From RGIG4608 sp045125655 (GTDB lineage: Bacteria > Bacillota > Clostridia > Oscillospirales > CAG-272): a DNA stretch of 12,602 nt. The position numbers and the translations under genes were made by a program. The DNA lies in NCBI GenBank assembly GCA_045125655.1, contig JBGVNP010000003.1:1-12602 (forward strand), read 5' to 3'. Below are positions 1 to 6,266 of this stretch, one piece after another (within the stretch, counting starts at the first letter, position 1; each line of letters starts with the position of its first letter). The notes under the pieces were generated by a model, which was not told the DNA's origin, made no database searches, and saw only the letters and a program-made list of their open reading frames with translations.

Positions 1-175
1 TAACTTTTACTTTAAAAAGGTAGTGCTAACTCCATTATAGATCCCTGCACAAGTGCAGGTTTTACTCGGCTCGCTAAAGCTCCCTCGCAAAACTTCGCTC
101 CGCTCAGGATGACACGCTGAAACAACGCAGGTGCTAACAACCTAATAAAATTATCTCCCCGATAAATCCCAATTT
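1..175. repeat. Divergent fragment related to the dispersed intergenic element
   Basis: No gene is visible here. The stretch has two GTGCTAAC words (about 23-30 and 131-138), an octamer also found in reverse complement inside repeat copies 1 and 2. It has the word CTCCCCGATAAAT at 155-167, whose exact reverse complement lies at 12441-12453 at the edge of copy 3. A central 'CGCTCAGGATGACA' segment resembles the GTCATTCT/AGAATGAC words of the modules in copies 1 and 2. I read it as a shorter, diverged relative or remnant of the same repeat family. The left boundary is outside the window or unclear. Confidence 0.4.
44..64 (+). terminator. Possible hairpin terminator from a gene left of the window
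   Basis: CCTGCAC (44-50) and GTGCAGG (53-59) form a short GC-rich hairpin followed by TTTTA. It could end transcription entering from the left. Equally it could be one of the many palindromes of the surrounding repeat; the U-run is short. Confidence 0.3.
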
Positions 176-186
176 TTCTCCAACCC

Positions 187-215
187 AAAAACAGCGAGCA
201 ATGCTCGCTGTTTTT
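187..215 (-). terminator. Intrinsic terminator of the DUF378 gene
   Basis: AAAAACAGCGAGCA (187-200) is an exact inverted repeat of TGCTCGCTGTTTTT (202-215). On the minus strand it starts 12 nt past the stop codon of the DUF378 gene, giving a GC stem with a T-run. The symmetry means it could also stop plus-strand transcripts. Confidence 0.75.
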
Positions 216-227
216 AGGTGTGTTTTA

Positions 228-446
228 TTATCTTGCGTCGCGGGAAACGACCTCGTCGGTTTCTCGGAACAAGAGGGAAATGCACCACACGCCCGCGAGC
301 GCGACCAAGGTATATATCACGCGCGCAAGCAACATTTCGGGACCTCCGCAGATCCACGCGACGATATCAAACTGGAACAATCCAATGCTACCCCAGTTCA
401 ACGCGCCGACGATCGTAAGGATCAATGCGATCTTGTCAATAATCAT
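228..446 (-). CDS. DUF378 family small membrane protein
   Basis: This 72-residue hydrophobic protein begins MIIDKIALILTIVGALNWG and ends in a short charged tail. The N-terminal 'DKIALIL..VGALNWG..GLF.FD.VAW' and later 'ARVIY.LV.LAG.WCISLL' patterns are those of the DUF378 family, small two-helix membrane proteins of unknown function. Helices span about residues 5-28 and 42-62. An ATG 15 bases further upstream (459-461) exists, but the GGAGG that would serve as ribosome binding site lies inside that extension, 8 bases before the ATG at 444-446; I therefore use the later start. The gene is monocistronic, divergent from the exonuclease gene, with a terminator just past its stop codon. Function cannot be inferred. 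Confidence 0.85.
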   Translation of the reverse strand: MIIDKIALILTIVGALNWGSIGLFQFDIVAWICGGPEMLLARVIYTLVALAGVWCISLLFRETDEVVSRDAR

Positions 447-544
447 AAGATTAACCTCCATTTATAAACGATATCAATATATTCATAACGTTCACAAAGA
501 GCAGATTTTGTCTGCTTGATTTTATTTTGGGCAGTTTTTTCTTT

Positions 545-572
545 TTTATACCCTATTTTTTCTTACTTACAA
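545..572 (-). promoter_or_regulatory. Weak candidate promoter for the DUF378 gene
   Basis: On the minus strand TTGTAA (567-572) and TATAAA (545-550) are separated by 16 bases. The match is modest in AT-rich DNA, and the implied leader is about 90 nt, carrying a small AGCAGA/TCTGCT hairpin (500-516). Confidence 0.3.
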
Positions 573-599
573 ATTTTATAAATATTTTTGTTCAATATA

Positions 600-628
600 T
601 TGAAAAAATATATTTTTTGTGATATACT
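600..628 (+). promoter_or_regulatory. SigA-type promoter of the exonuclease gene
   Basis: TTGAAA (600-605), a 17-base spacer and TATACT (623-628), with a TGA extended -10 directly before it. It points at the exonuclease start codon about 58 bases downstream. Confidence 0.6.
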
Positions 629-686
629 GAACTTTAGTGCGTTTATTATAGTATTACAAAATAATTAATATATACGGAGAAAAATT

Positions 687-1769
687 TTGAGAACTACATT
701 ACAGTTACGCCCAGGCGTAATAATCTCAGCAATTACAGAAGATGCAGCAAAGGCAAAGCAGTATCTGACTCGCGCGGAATTAAAAAAATTTCACTTGAAG
801 TCCACTGCACTCCCCTGCGCGTTCCGTGAAATTGACGACGAGAACGTTATCTTCTATTTCAGTCCCGACACGCTTGAGGAGGCGGACGTGGACGACTGGC
901 ATTTCAGCTATTCAAGGGAACAGATCGAGGTCCTTCCCAGTGGCACGGTCATTGAAAGAATGAGCACGCGCCGTGCATCCTCATACGGATTTTTCAGCAA
1001 GGAGCGTCTTTCACAACTTCACTACGAAGCGGTTGAGGAGCCCGTTGGATTTGCACTCAAAAAGGACGGCTCAAAGGTTTATTTTTACGATAAAAAGACC
1101 TGCATCCGTCAGCCCCTTATGTGCGTAAAGTGTGGAAAGCACGTGCGCTACAAGAAAAAGCTCTGCGAAAGCTGCTATCAGATAGATCTCGCGCAGAGAA
1201 GAGAGATTGGAAATGCATATCGCGCGCAATCGTTCAATATGAAGCGTGAAAGAGTGCTTTTCTTCGACCTTGAGCTTACGGGCTTTTACGACAGGGACGA
1301 GATAATCTCGATCTCAGTTGTTGACGGCACGGGCAAGCTCGTTATGAACACCTTTGTTCGTCCCACTCATACTCAAAAGTGGAAAAAGACCGAGAAAATT
1401 CACGGAATCACTCCCGAAATGGTCCAAGATGCACCCACGCTTGAGGAGATCACTCCCGAGATCAAGGCGCTTTTCGAGGGCGCGGACAACATTATCGCCT
1501 ACGGTGTTTCAACCGACTACAGTCACATTCGTCACATTTATGAAACCGCAGAGGAGCAGGCAATTCTTAAATCAAAGATCCGCTGCTGCGCGTTCGAGTA
1601 CGTGAGATATATGCACGAAAATCATCCCGAGCTTGTCCACGCGAGTCTTACGGACGCGATGGCATGCTTTGGAATTGAATGGGAGGGCGTGGCGCACTCG
1701 TCCTTGGCAGATACATACGGCTGCCGCAAGGTGTGGGAAAAGCTCTTTCCTAATTATTACGTTAACTAA
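687..1769 (+). CDS. DnaQ-like DEDDh 3'-5' exonuclease with N-terminal zinc-ribbon region
   Basis: A 360-residue protein. The C-terminal half (about 188-355) is a DEDDh exonuclease fold: motif I FFDLELTG (D194, E196), motif II with D277 in AYGVSTDYSH, motif III HSSLAD (H337, D342). All five acidic/His metal-coordinating positions appear present, so it should be a two-metal 3'-5' exonuclease on DNA or RNA. Motif II has Tyr where many relatives have His-Asn. Residues 1-140 match no family I recognise. A four-Cys knuckle (C146, C149, C160, C163) separates this part from the nuclease and may help bind substrate. The start is TTG: no ATG is suitably placed, and GGAGA ends 6 bases before it. It is an independent gene with its own promoter and terminator. 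The substrate is unknown; a repair or RNA-trimming role is only inference. Confidence 0.85.
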   Translation: MRTTLQLRPGVIISAITEDAAKAKQYLTRAELKKFHLKSTALPCAFREIDDENVIFYFSPDTLEEADVDDWHFSYSREQIEVLPSGTVIERMSTRRASSYGFFSKERLSQLHYEAVEEPVGFALKKDGSKVYFYDKKTCIRQPLMCVKCGKHVRYKKKLCESCYQIDLAQRREIGNAYRAQSFNMKRERVLFFDLELTGFYDRDEIISISVVDGTGKLVMNTFVRPTHTQKWKKTEKIHGITPEMVQDAPTLEEITPEIKALFEGADNIIAYGVSTDYSHIRHIYETAEEQAILKSKIRCCAFEYVRYMHENHPELVHASLTDAMACFGIEWEGVAHSSLADTYGCRKVWEKLFPNYYVN

Positions 1770-1775
1770 CAGAAC

Positions 1776-1810
1776 AACAAAAACCACCAATTTAGGTGGT
1801 TTTTGTTTTG
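1776..1810 (+). terminator. Intrinsic terminator of the exonuclease gene
   Basis: AACAAAAACCACC (1776-1788) pairs exactly with GGTGGTTTTTGTT (1795-1807) around a six-base loop. The 3' arm supplies the T-rich tract. It begins 7 bases after the stop codon. Confidence 0.85.
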
Positions 1811-1926
1811 TGCTTCAAATTTTGATTGGACGAGATGTTTAAAAAGTTAGTTTAAGAAAATAGGATGCCACTTTTTGGGAAAAGTGGCGCAAAAACCTTT
1901 TATAGAGCTTCGCGCAAGTAGCCATA

Positions 1927-2046
1927 CACGCGCGTCCGTCGCTTTGCTCCGAGATCCTTCAGTCATTTGCGCCCGACGACTTTAGTCGTCATTCTCGAGC
2001 GTAGCGAAGAATCTTGGGCGCAACTCCTTCGAGGATAACGCGCGTG
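1927..2046 (+). repeat. Module M1 of copy 1, bounded by CACGCGCGT/ACGCGCGTG
   Basis: The module starts CACGCGCGT (1927-1935) and ends with its exact inverted copy ACGCGCGTG (2038-2046). Inside are a GACGACTTTAGTCGTC palindrome, an ATTCT...AGAAT pair and a GCGCCC...GGGCGC pair. The matching module of copy 2 (6872-6990) has the same orientation relative to the flanks. In copy 3 the module is absent and the flanks are joined. Confidence 0.7.
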
Positions 2047-2080
2047 GTTTGTGCTGATTTGGCAAGACTCCGCGCAAATC

Positions 2081-2190
2081 GTTCCGCGCGTTGTCATTCT
2101 GGAGCTGCCCTTGTGTCCGTACCGAGATTCTATCGGTCACTCCGTTCCCTCCAGAATGACACAAGGGCGCGATAGAATCTCGCGCGGAAC
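2081..2190 (+). repeat. Module M2 of copy 1, bounded by GTTCCGCGCG/CGCGCGGAAC
   Basis: A 110-bp module bounded by exact 10-bp inverted repeats (2081-2090, 2181-2190). Inside are three exact inverted pairs: A TGTCATTCTGGAG (2092-2104) with 2149-2161, B GCCCTTGTGTC (2107-2117) with 2158-2168, and C CGAGATTCTATCG (2123-2135) with 2170-2182. Their order is A-B-C-A'-B'-C', so the pairings cross rather than nest. Relative to the flanks, the module is inverted compared with copy 2. Confidence 0.75.
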
Positions 2191-2607
2191 ATAACGTTTT
2201 TCTCGCCATTTTAACAGGCGGCTCGAAAAACTGTAATTTGCTACCTCAACTAACTGTTTCTTTGTTAGCACAAACTTTATTATATGGCACATAGTAAGTA
2301 AATTTTAGAAAATTACTCCGTAGGAGTGATTTTCGTAGTACGGTCAGTGAAATACTTGTCGAAAACTTGTTTTCGTAAAAGGATTTTAGTGAGCGTACCG
2401 ATAATTCGCTTGTGAATTATCGAAAATTTACGTGAAATCAGCTCAAACCAAAGCGGTTGTTTTGCTCCGCTTTTTCAAAAGCGGAAGCCCAAGCGGCTCG
2501 AGCGGTTCGTAGTAAACTAACTGCGCTAAACCCCAATTTATAGTTGATTTGCTATTTATCTTCCTATGTTACGGCTATTTTAAATGGACCGCTCTTATTT
2601 TTTGATA

Positions 2608-2636
2608 TTGCAATTATATTATTTATGTGTTATAAT
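2608..2636 (+). promoter_or_regulatory. SigA-type promoter of the MBL lipoprotein gene
   Basis: TTGCAA (2608-2613), a 17-base spacer and a perfect TATAAT (2631-2636) with a TGT extended -10. The start codon lies 29 bases past the -10 box, so the leader is short. Confidence 0.7.
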
Positions 2637-2665
2637 AATCTTATAAAAATATGTGAGGTGTAGTT

Positions 2666-4927
2666 ATGCACAAATTAAAAAGAATTATCGCACTTATACT
2701 AATTTTATTGATGGTTGTTACAAGTTGCGGAATACCCGATAGCAGCAATCCAAATAACAACTCAAACACTGACGTTGGCTCTACGACTCCCGATGCCCCA
2801 AATCCGTCCAATCCTGAGATAACTCCCCCCGTGGATGATCCCTCAACCGAGCACGAGCACAGCTACGTTGCAACCGTTACCAACCCTACCTGCAGTGAAG
2901 AGGGATACACCACTTTTGCTTGCTCCGGCTGCGGCGATTCATACGTATCGGACAAGATTTCAGCTCTCGGTCACGATTATACGGATACAGTAACAGCCCC
3001 CACATGCACCGCAAACGGCTACACAATGCACACCTGCTCCGCATGTAATTTTTCTTACGTTGACGGCGAGGTTGCGGCAAAGGGTCACAGCTACAAATCC
3101 ACAACTACAAATCCGACCTGCGAAAATCACGGCTACACGACCTATGTTTGCACGGTGTGCAACGATTCTTATGTGGACGATATTAACGCTTCAGGTCACG
3201 GATACACCTCACTTGTTACCGCGCCCACTTGCGATAAGGAGGGCTACACCACATATACTTGCTCATACTGCAACGAATCTTACGTAGCAAATAAGGTTGC
3301 CGCGCTCGGACACAGCTACAAGACAAGCGTTACCGCGCCATCCTGTACCGCCGACGGCTATACCACATACACTTGCACGACCTGCAAGGATTCATACGTA
3401 TCCGACGTTGTTGATGCTTTGGGACATTCCTACAAAGCAACCACAACCGCTCCCACCTGTGATAAGGAAGGATACACCACATACACATGCTCTGCTTGCG
3501 ACAATTCTTACGTATCGGACAAGACCTCCGCTACGGGACACGATTACAACAAGAGCATTACTGCGCCCACGTGCGATAATATGGGATATACCACCTATAT
3601 TTGCATCACCTGCGACTATAGCTATATATCCGATTATCTTGACGCGCTCGGTCACTCCTGGAAGGATGCTACGACCGAAGCTCCCAAGACCTGCACGACC
3701 TGCGGCACGACCGAGGGTGACAAGCTCACACCTTCAACTCCCGCAGTGGGAGAAACCCTTTACGTAAACTATATAAACGTAGGTCAGGGTGACAGCATAT
3801 TTATCAAGGTTGGCGACTGCGACATCCTCATAGATGCAGGAACCACCTCCTATGGCTCTACAGTTTCAAATTATCTTAAAAACAAGGGCGTTGATGATAT
3901 TGAATTGATGATCAATACCCATCCCGACGCAGACCACTGTGGCGGTCTTACTCAGGTCCTCAAGGATCACGTTGTTGAAGAAATATGGATCTCCAAGGAC
4001 ACAAGCAAGGACTCAGCTTCATATACAAATTTCATTTCAGCAGCTAAAAGCGAGGTCGGAACACCCAAGCAGCCAAGCAAGGGCACGGTTTTCACCTACA
4101 ATTATCTGACACTTACAGTTCTTTATTCCGAGATCGGCTCGGACAGCAACAATTCCTCCATCGTTGTTATGCTTGAATACGGAAGCTTCCGTTTCCTTTT
4201 CACAGGTGACGTAGGCACAGAGGTGGAATCCAAGCTCGTAAGCTCGGGCGCAGATCTCAAATGTGACGTTCTCAAGGTTGGACATCACGGCAGTAAATAT
4301 TCAAGCTCCGCATCATTCCTCAAGGCGGTGGGCGCAGAGTATGGCGTGATCTGCGTTGGCACAAATAGCTACGGTCATCCCACGTCCGAGGCACTTGGAA
4401 GATTGTCAAATGCGGGCGTCGAAGTGTATACAACCAAATCAAACGGTCACGTTGTTTTCTCAACTAACGGCGCAACCCTCACAACGCCCAACGGCAGCAC
4501 TGATTCAACGGGCTCCGGCTCGGGAACTGTGGGCGGCGGCTCAACATCGGGCGGATCTTCTTCCGGCAGTTCATCTTCGGGCGGATCTACAAGTGGATCT
4601 ACAAGTGGATCAACAAGCGGATCAACAAGCTCCGATATATTCATCGGAAACAAGGAAACAAAAGTATTCCATCTTCCCACATGCAGCAACTTACCCTCAG
4701 CATCCAAGCAAAACGTAATGTACAACTATTGGTGGATCATCAATATTGCGGGATATACCCCCTGCGGACGTTGCCTAAGCAACTACAGCAGCACCACTAC
4801 ATATATCGCCAATGCGACCTCGAAGGTATATCATGTGTCAAGCTGTGCTTATCTCCCCTCGTCATCAAACAGAGTATATATCACAAGCACATCGGGCTAT
4901 ACCCCCTGTGGACACTGCATAGAATAA
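2666..4927 (+). CDS. Lipoprotein: Cys-rich repeats + ComEC-type metallo-beta-lactamase domain + two Ada-like tail domains
   Basis: A 753-residue exported protein. A lipoprotein signal ends in VTSC (lipid-modified C21), followed by a Ser/Asn/Pro linker. Residues 65-329 hold seven 37-38-residue repeats starting His-[SDG]-Tyr, each with PTC, GYTT and a CxxC; a half repeat with CTTC follows. Residues 364-605 are a ComEC/COG2333-like metallo-beta-lactamase fold: VGQGDS, HPDADHCGGL (H419, D421, D423, H424), LFTGD (D515), HHG (H540-H541) and H571, so the active site looks complete. A Gly/Ser/Thr linker (612-655) leads to two Cys/His tail domains (H669, C673, C700, C703; H723, C727, C748, C751) resembling the Ada-type zinc-binding domain appended to some Firmicutes nucleases. 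ComEC relatives suggest a phosphodiesterase or nuclease outside the membrane, but there is no channel domain. GAGGTG ends 5 bases before ATG. The gene is monocistronic and convergent with rpsR. Confidence 0.88.
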   Translation: MHKLKRIIALILILLMVVTSCGIPDSSNPNNNSNTDVGSTTPDAPNPSNPEITPPVDDPSTEHEHSYVATVTNPTCSEEGYTTFACSGCGDSYVSDKISALGHDYTDTVTAPTCTANGYTMHTCSACNFSYVDGEVAAKGHSYKSTTTNPTCENHGYTTYVCTVCNDSYVDDINASGHGYTSLVTAPTCDKEGYTTYTCSYCNESYVANKVAALGHSYKTSVTAPSCTADGYTTYTCTTCKDSYVSDVVDALGHSYKATTTAPTCDKEGYTTYTCSACDNSYVSDKTSATGHDYNKSITAPTCDNMGYTTYICITCDYSYISDYLDALGHSWKDATTEAPKTCTTCGTTEGDKLTPSTPAVGETLYVNYINVGQGDSIFIKVGDCDILIDAGTTSYGSTVSNYLKNKGVDDIELMINTHPDADHCGGLTQVLKDHVVEEIWISKDTSKDSASYTNFISAAKSEVGTPKQPSKGTVFTYNYLTLTVLYSEIGSDSNNSSIVVMLEYGSFRFLFTGDVGTEVESKLVSSGADLKCDVLKVGHHGSKYSSSASFLKAVGAEYGVICVGTNSYGHPTSEALGRLSNAGVEVYTTKSNGHVVFSTNGATLTTPNGSTDSTGSGSGTVGGGSTSGGSSSGSSSSGGSTSGSTSGSTSGSTSSDIFIGNKETKVFHLPTCSNLPSASKQNVMYNYWWIINIAGYTPCGRCLSNYSSTTTYIANATSKVYHVSSCAYLPSSSNRVYITSTSGYTPCGHCIE
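2858..3652 (+). repeat. Seven tandem coding repeats of about 114 bp
   Basis: The repeats encode the 37-38-residue Cys units of the MBL lipoprotein; His residues beginning successive units fall at 65, 103, 141, 178, 216, 254, 292 and 330. Repeats share phrases such as GGNTACACCACATA while synonymous sites differ, so they are not very recent copies. The third unit is one codon shorter. Confidence 0.8.
4583..4630 (+). repeat. Four 12-bp tandem units encoding a Gly-Ser-Thr-Ser linker
   Basis: Units are GGATCTACAAGT twice, then GGATCAACAAGC twice. They encode the flexible linker between the MBL domain and the tail domains. The paired identity suggests two stepwise duplications and a site prone to in-frame length change. 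Confidence 0.8.
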
Positions 4928-4932
4928 AAACA

Positions 4933-4960
4933 AAAAAGGACACCGTTTGGTGTCCTTTTT
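4933..4960. terminator. Bidirectional terminator between the MBL gene and rpsR
   Basis: AAAAAGGACACC (4933-4944) pairs exactly with GGTGTCCTTTTT (4949-4960) around a GTTT loop. A-runs and T-runs on both sides let it end both the plus-strand MBL transcript and the minus-strand ribosomal operon. Confidence 0.85.
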
Positions 4961-4984
4961 AATTTTGACTTATTTTAAAATCAA

Positions 4985-5239
4985 TTAGTCAGCAACGTAA
5001 GGAAGAAGTGCTACCTGACGAGCACGCTTGATAGCTGTTGTGAGCTTGATCTGGTGCTGTGCACATGTTCCGCTGATTCTTCTGGGAAGAATCTTGCCAC
5101 GTTCACTGATGAACTTTCTGAGCTTTGCAGAATCCTTATAATCAATATAAGAAATCTTATCTTCACAGAATATGCAAACCTTTTTTCTTCTGCGGTTGTT
5201 AAAACGAACCGGACGAGAAGCGTTTTCTGTTCTTTCCAT
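4985..5239 (-). CDS. rpsR: 30S ribosomal protein bS18 (zinc-ligand form)
   Basis: 84 residues with the S18 signatures IDYKD, FISERGKILPRR and AIKRARQVALLPYV. It binds the central domain of 16S rRNA as a heterodimer with S6. It has CIFC (C22, C25) and CAQH (C59, H62), the four-ligand 'C+' arrangement; Escherichia coli and Bacillus subtilis S18 lack the complete set. This implies a zinc-binding version, and no C- paralogue lies in the window. It is the last gene of the rpsF-ssb-rpsR operon, 27 bases after ssb, with AGGAGG 9 bases before ATG. A terminator shared with the convergent MBL gene follows the stop. In many bacteria rplI or dnaB follow nearby; here the operon ends at S18. Confidence 0.97.
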   Translation of the reverse strand: MERTENASRPVRFNNRRRKKVCIFCEDKISYIDYKDSAKLRKFISERGKILPRRISGTCAQHQIKLTTAIKRARQVALLPYVAD

Positions 5240-5266
5240 TATGAAATTCCTCCTGTTATTTTTTCG

Positions 5267-5722
5267 TTAGAACGGCAAATCGTCGTCTGTTTTGATCTCT
5301 TCAAAATTGGGTGCATCACCCGAAGAGAATGAAGGAGAACCGTAAGCATCGGGAACGTAATTAGACTGAGCTGCGCTGTCGGATCTTGAATCAACGAACA
5401 TCGCTTCATCAACAACTACCTCTGTAGCATAACGCTTTGCGCCTGTGTTATCATTCCATGTTCTTGTCTGAATGGAACCTGTAACACAAAGAGATGAACC
5501 CTTCTTGAAATATCTTGAGATAAATTCAGCGGTCTGTCTCCAAGCCACACAGTTGATGAAATCTGCCTGAGAATTGCTCTGTCCGTCCGCGCCTCTTGTA
5601 AATCTACGATTTACTGCGATTGCGAAGGATACTACTGCAATTCCGTTCTGTGTCTGTTTAAGTTCGGGATCTGCTGTAAGACGGCCACAAAGTACGACCT
5701 TGTTTAAGTTGAGATTTGACAT
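5267..5722 (-). CDS. ssb: Single-stranded DNA-binding protein
   Basis: 151 residues. The OB fold spans about 1-110, with LNKVVLCGRLTADPE at the N-terminus, the DFINCVAWRQTAEF core strand and GSIQTRTW. A short Ser/Asn-rich linker follows, then the acidic tip DDDLPF, which in bacterial SSBs docks partner proteins. SSB tetramers coat single-stranded DNA in replication, recombination and repair. Length is close to usual, with a rather short linker. AGGAGGT lies 8 bases before ATG. It sits between rpsF (23-base gap) and rpsR (27-base gap), the standard order, so it is translated from the ribosomal protein operon mRNA. Confidence 0.97.
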   Translation of the reverse strand: MSNLNLNKVVLCGRLTADPELKQTQNGIAVVSFAIAVNRRFTRGADGQSNSQADFINCVAWRQTAEFISRYFKKGSSLCVTGSIQTRTWNDNTGAKRYATEVVVDEAMFVDSRSDSAAQSNYVPDAYGSPSFSSGDAPNFEEIKTDDDLPF

Positions 5723-5745
5723 CTTAGCTTACCTCCTGGAACAAA

Positions 5746-6144
5746 TTATTCAGCGTCTGCTACTACTTCTTCAGCAACTTCAGCTACTACTTCTTCAACT
5801 ACTTCTGCAACGGGAGCCTTTTTAGCTGCGTTGTTTCTTTCGATTGCCTTCATGTCGAGTTTGATTGTCATCGAACGCATAACGTTTTCGTCGATGTTGA
5901 ACAAACGGTCGAGCTCAGCGGGGAAATCAGAAGCTGTTTTGAAAGTTACAACAGTGTAGTAACCCTCGCTCTCGTCGTTGATGAGATATGCAAGGCGGCG
6001 TTTGCCCCATTCAGCAACCTCAACGATTTCTGCGTTGTTAGCTATCAATGTTGTGAATTTGTTCACGGTCTCTTTAGCGGCATCTTCTCCGTTTGCAAGA
6101 CTAACGATGAACAGGTTTTCATAAGTATTGATTACCTTTTCCAT
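5746..6144 (-). CDS. rpsF: 30S ribosomal protein bS6
   Basis: 132 residues. The ferredoxin-like S6 fold covers about 1-100: YENLFIVS, the EWGKRRLAYLI strand, GYYTVVTFK and LFNIDENVMRSMTIK. S6 pairs with S18 on the 30S platform. After residue 108 comes a low-complexity Ala/Val/Glu tail of about 24 residues (PVAEVVEEVVAEVAEEVV) that core S6 proteins lack; such acidic tails recur in Firmicutes S6 and are probably disordered. GGGAGGT lies 7 bases before ATG. This is the first gene of the operon, directly behind a strong promoter and a leader of about 90 nt. S6:S18 is known to bind its own leader mRNA in some bacteria. Confidence 0.97.
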   Translation of the reverse strand: MEKVINTYENLFIVSLANGEDAAKETVNKFTTLIANNAEIVEVAEWGKRRLAYLINDESEGYYTVVTFKTASDFPAELDRLFNIDENVMRSMTIKLDMKAIERNNAAKKAPVAEVVEEVVAEVAEEVVADAE

Positions 6145-6231
6145 ATTTTACACCTCCCTATGGACTTTAAGTTCGCGCAAGTGTCAAATTAAATTTTTGC
6201 GCGACAGAGAGACGGACGCATACGTCCGCAT
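6145..6231 (-). promoter_or_regulatory. rpsF leader with two hairpins, possible S6:S18 autoregulatory site
   Basis: The leader predicted from the promoter contains CGGACG/CGTCCG around a TATG loop (6213-6228), then TCGCGCAA/TTGCGCGA around a 16-base loop (6173-6204), then the ribosome binding site. An S6:S18-binding motif with a conserved CCG is established upstream of rpsF in many bacteria. A CCG is present at the 3' side of the first hairpin, but I could not match the full consensus by eye. Confidence 0.35.
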
Positions 6232-6238
6232 CATAGGT

Positions 6239-6266
6239 ATTATAACACACTTTTTGAATTTGTCAA
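6239..6266 (-). promoter_or_regulatory. Strong SigA-type promoter of rpsF-ssb-rpsR
   Basis: On the minus strand TTGACA (6261-6266), a 16-base spacer and TATAAT (6239-6244), with a TGT extended -10. Both hexamers are perfect consensus. Confidence 0.8.

Larger units (their letters stand above)
1837..2531 (+). repeat. Dispersed mosaic element, copy 1
   Basis: A 695-bp element fills most of the gap between the exonuclease and MBL genes. Its left end is GTTTAAAAAGTTAGTTTA (1837-1854); its right end TAAACTAACTGCGCTAAAC (2513-2531) is an imperfect inverted copy. It aligns along almost its whole length with the reverse complement of 6393-7081, including a perfectly identical 60-bp stretch (2274-2333 against 6585-6644). 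It carries modules M1 and M2 and a series of hairpins: CGAAAA/TTTTCG (2360-2375), CGATAATTC/GAATTATCG (2399-2422) and CCGCTTTT/AAAAGCGG (2467-2484). Homology may extend left to about 1817, next to the upstream terminator. No protein or transposase is credible inside it, and no target-site duplication is obvious. It resembles a non-autonomous, MITE-like element, or a large structured intergenic repeat. Confidence 0.8.

Noticed and set aside
1982..2209. 75-residue open frame (-) across repeat copy 1
   Set aside because: It is a chance translation of modules M1 and M2, not conserved as a frame in copy 2, and has no supporting start signal.
1837..2531. CRISPR array or tRNA cluster in the intergenic repeats
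   Set aside because: There are no regularly spaced identical short repeats with unique spacers and no cloverleaf; repetition is by long inverted copies and palindromic modules.
4447..4725. 92-residue open frame (-) rich in LVDP repeats
   Set aside because: It is the antisense shadow of the Gly/Ser/Thr linker coding repeats of the MBL lipoprotein.
6157..6237. CCTATG (minus, 6232-6237) pairing with CATAGG (6157-6162) to mask the rpsF ribosome binding site
   Set aside because: The 5' partner lies right after the -10 box, mostly upstream of the expected transcription start, so it would probably not be in the mRNA.
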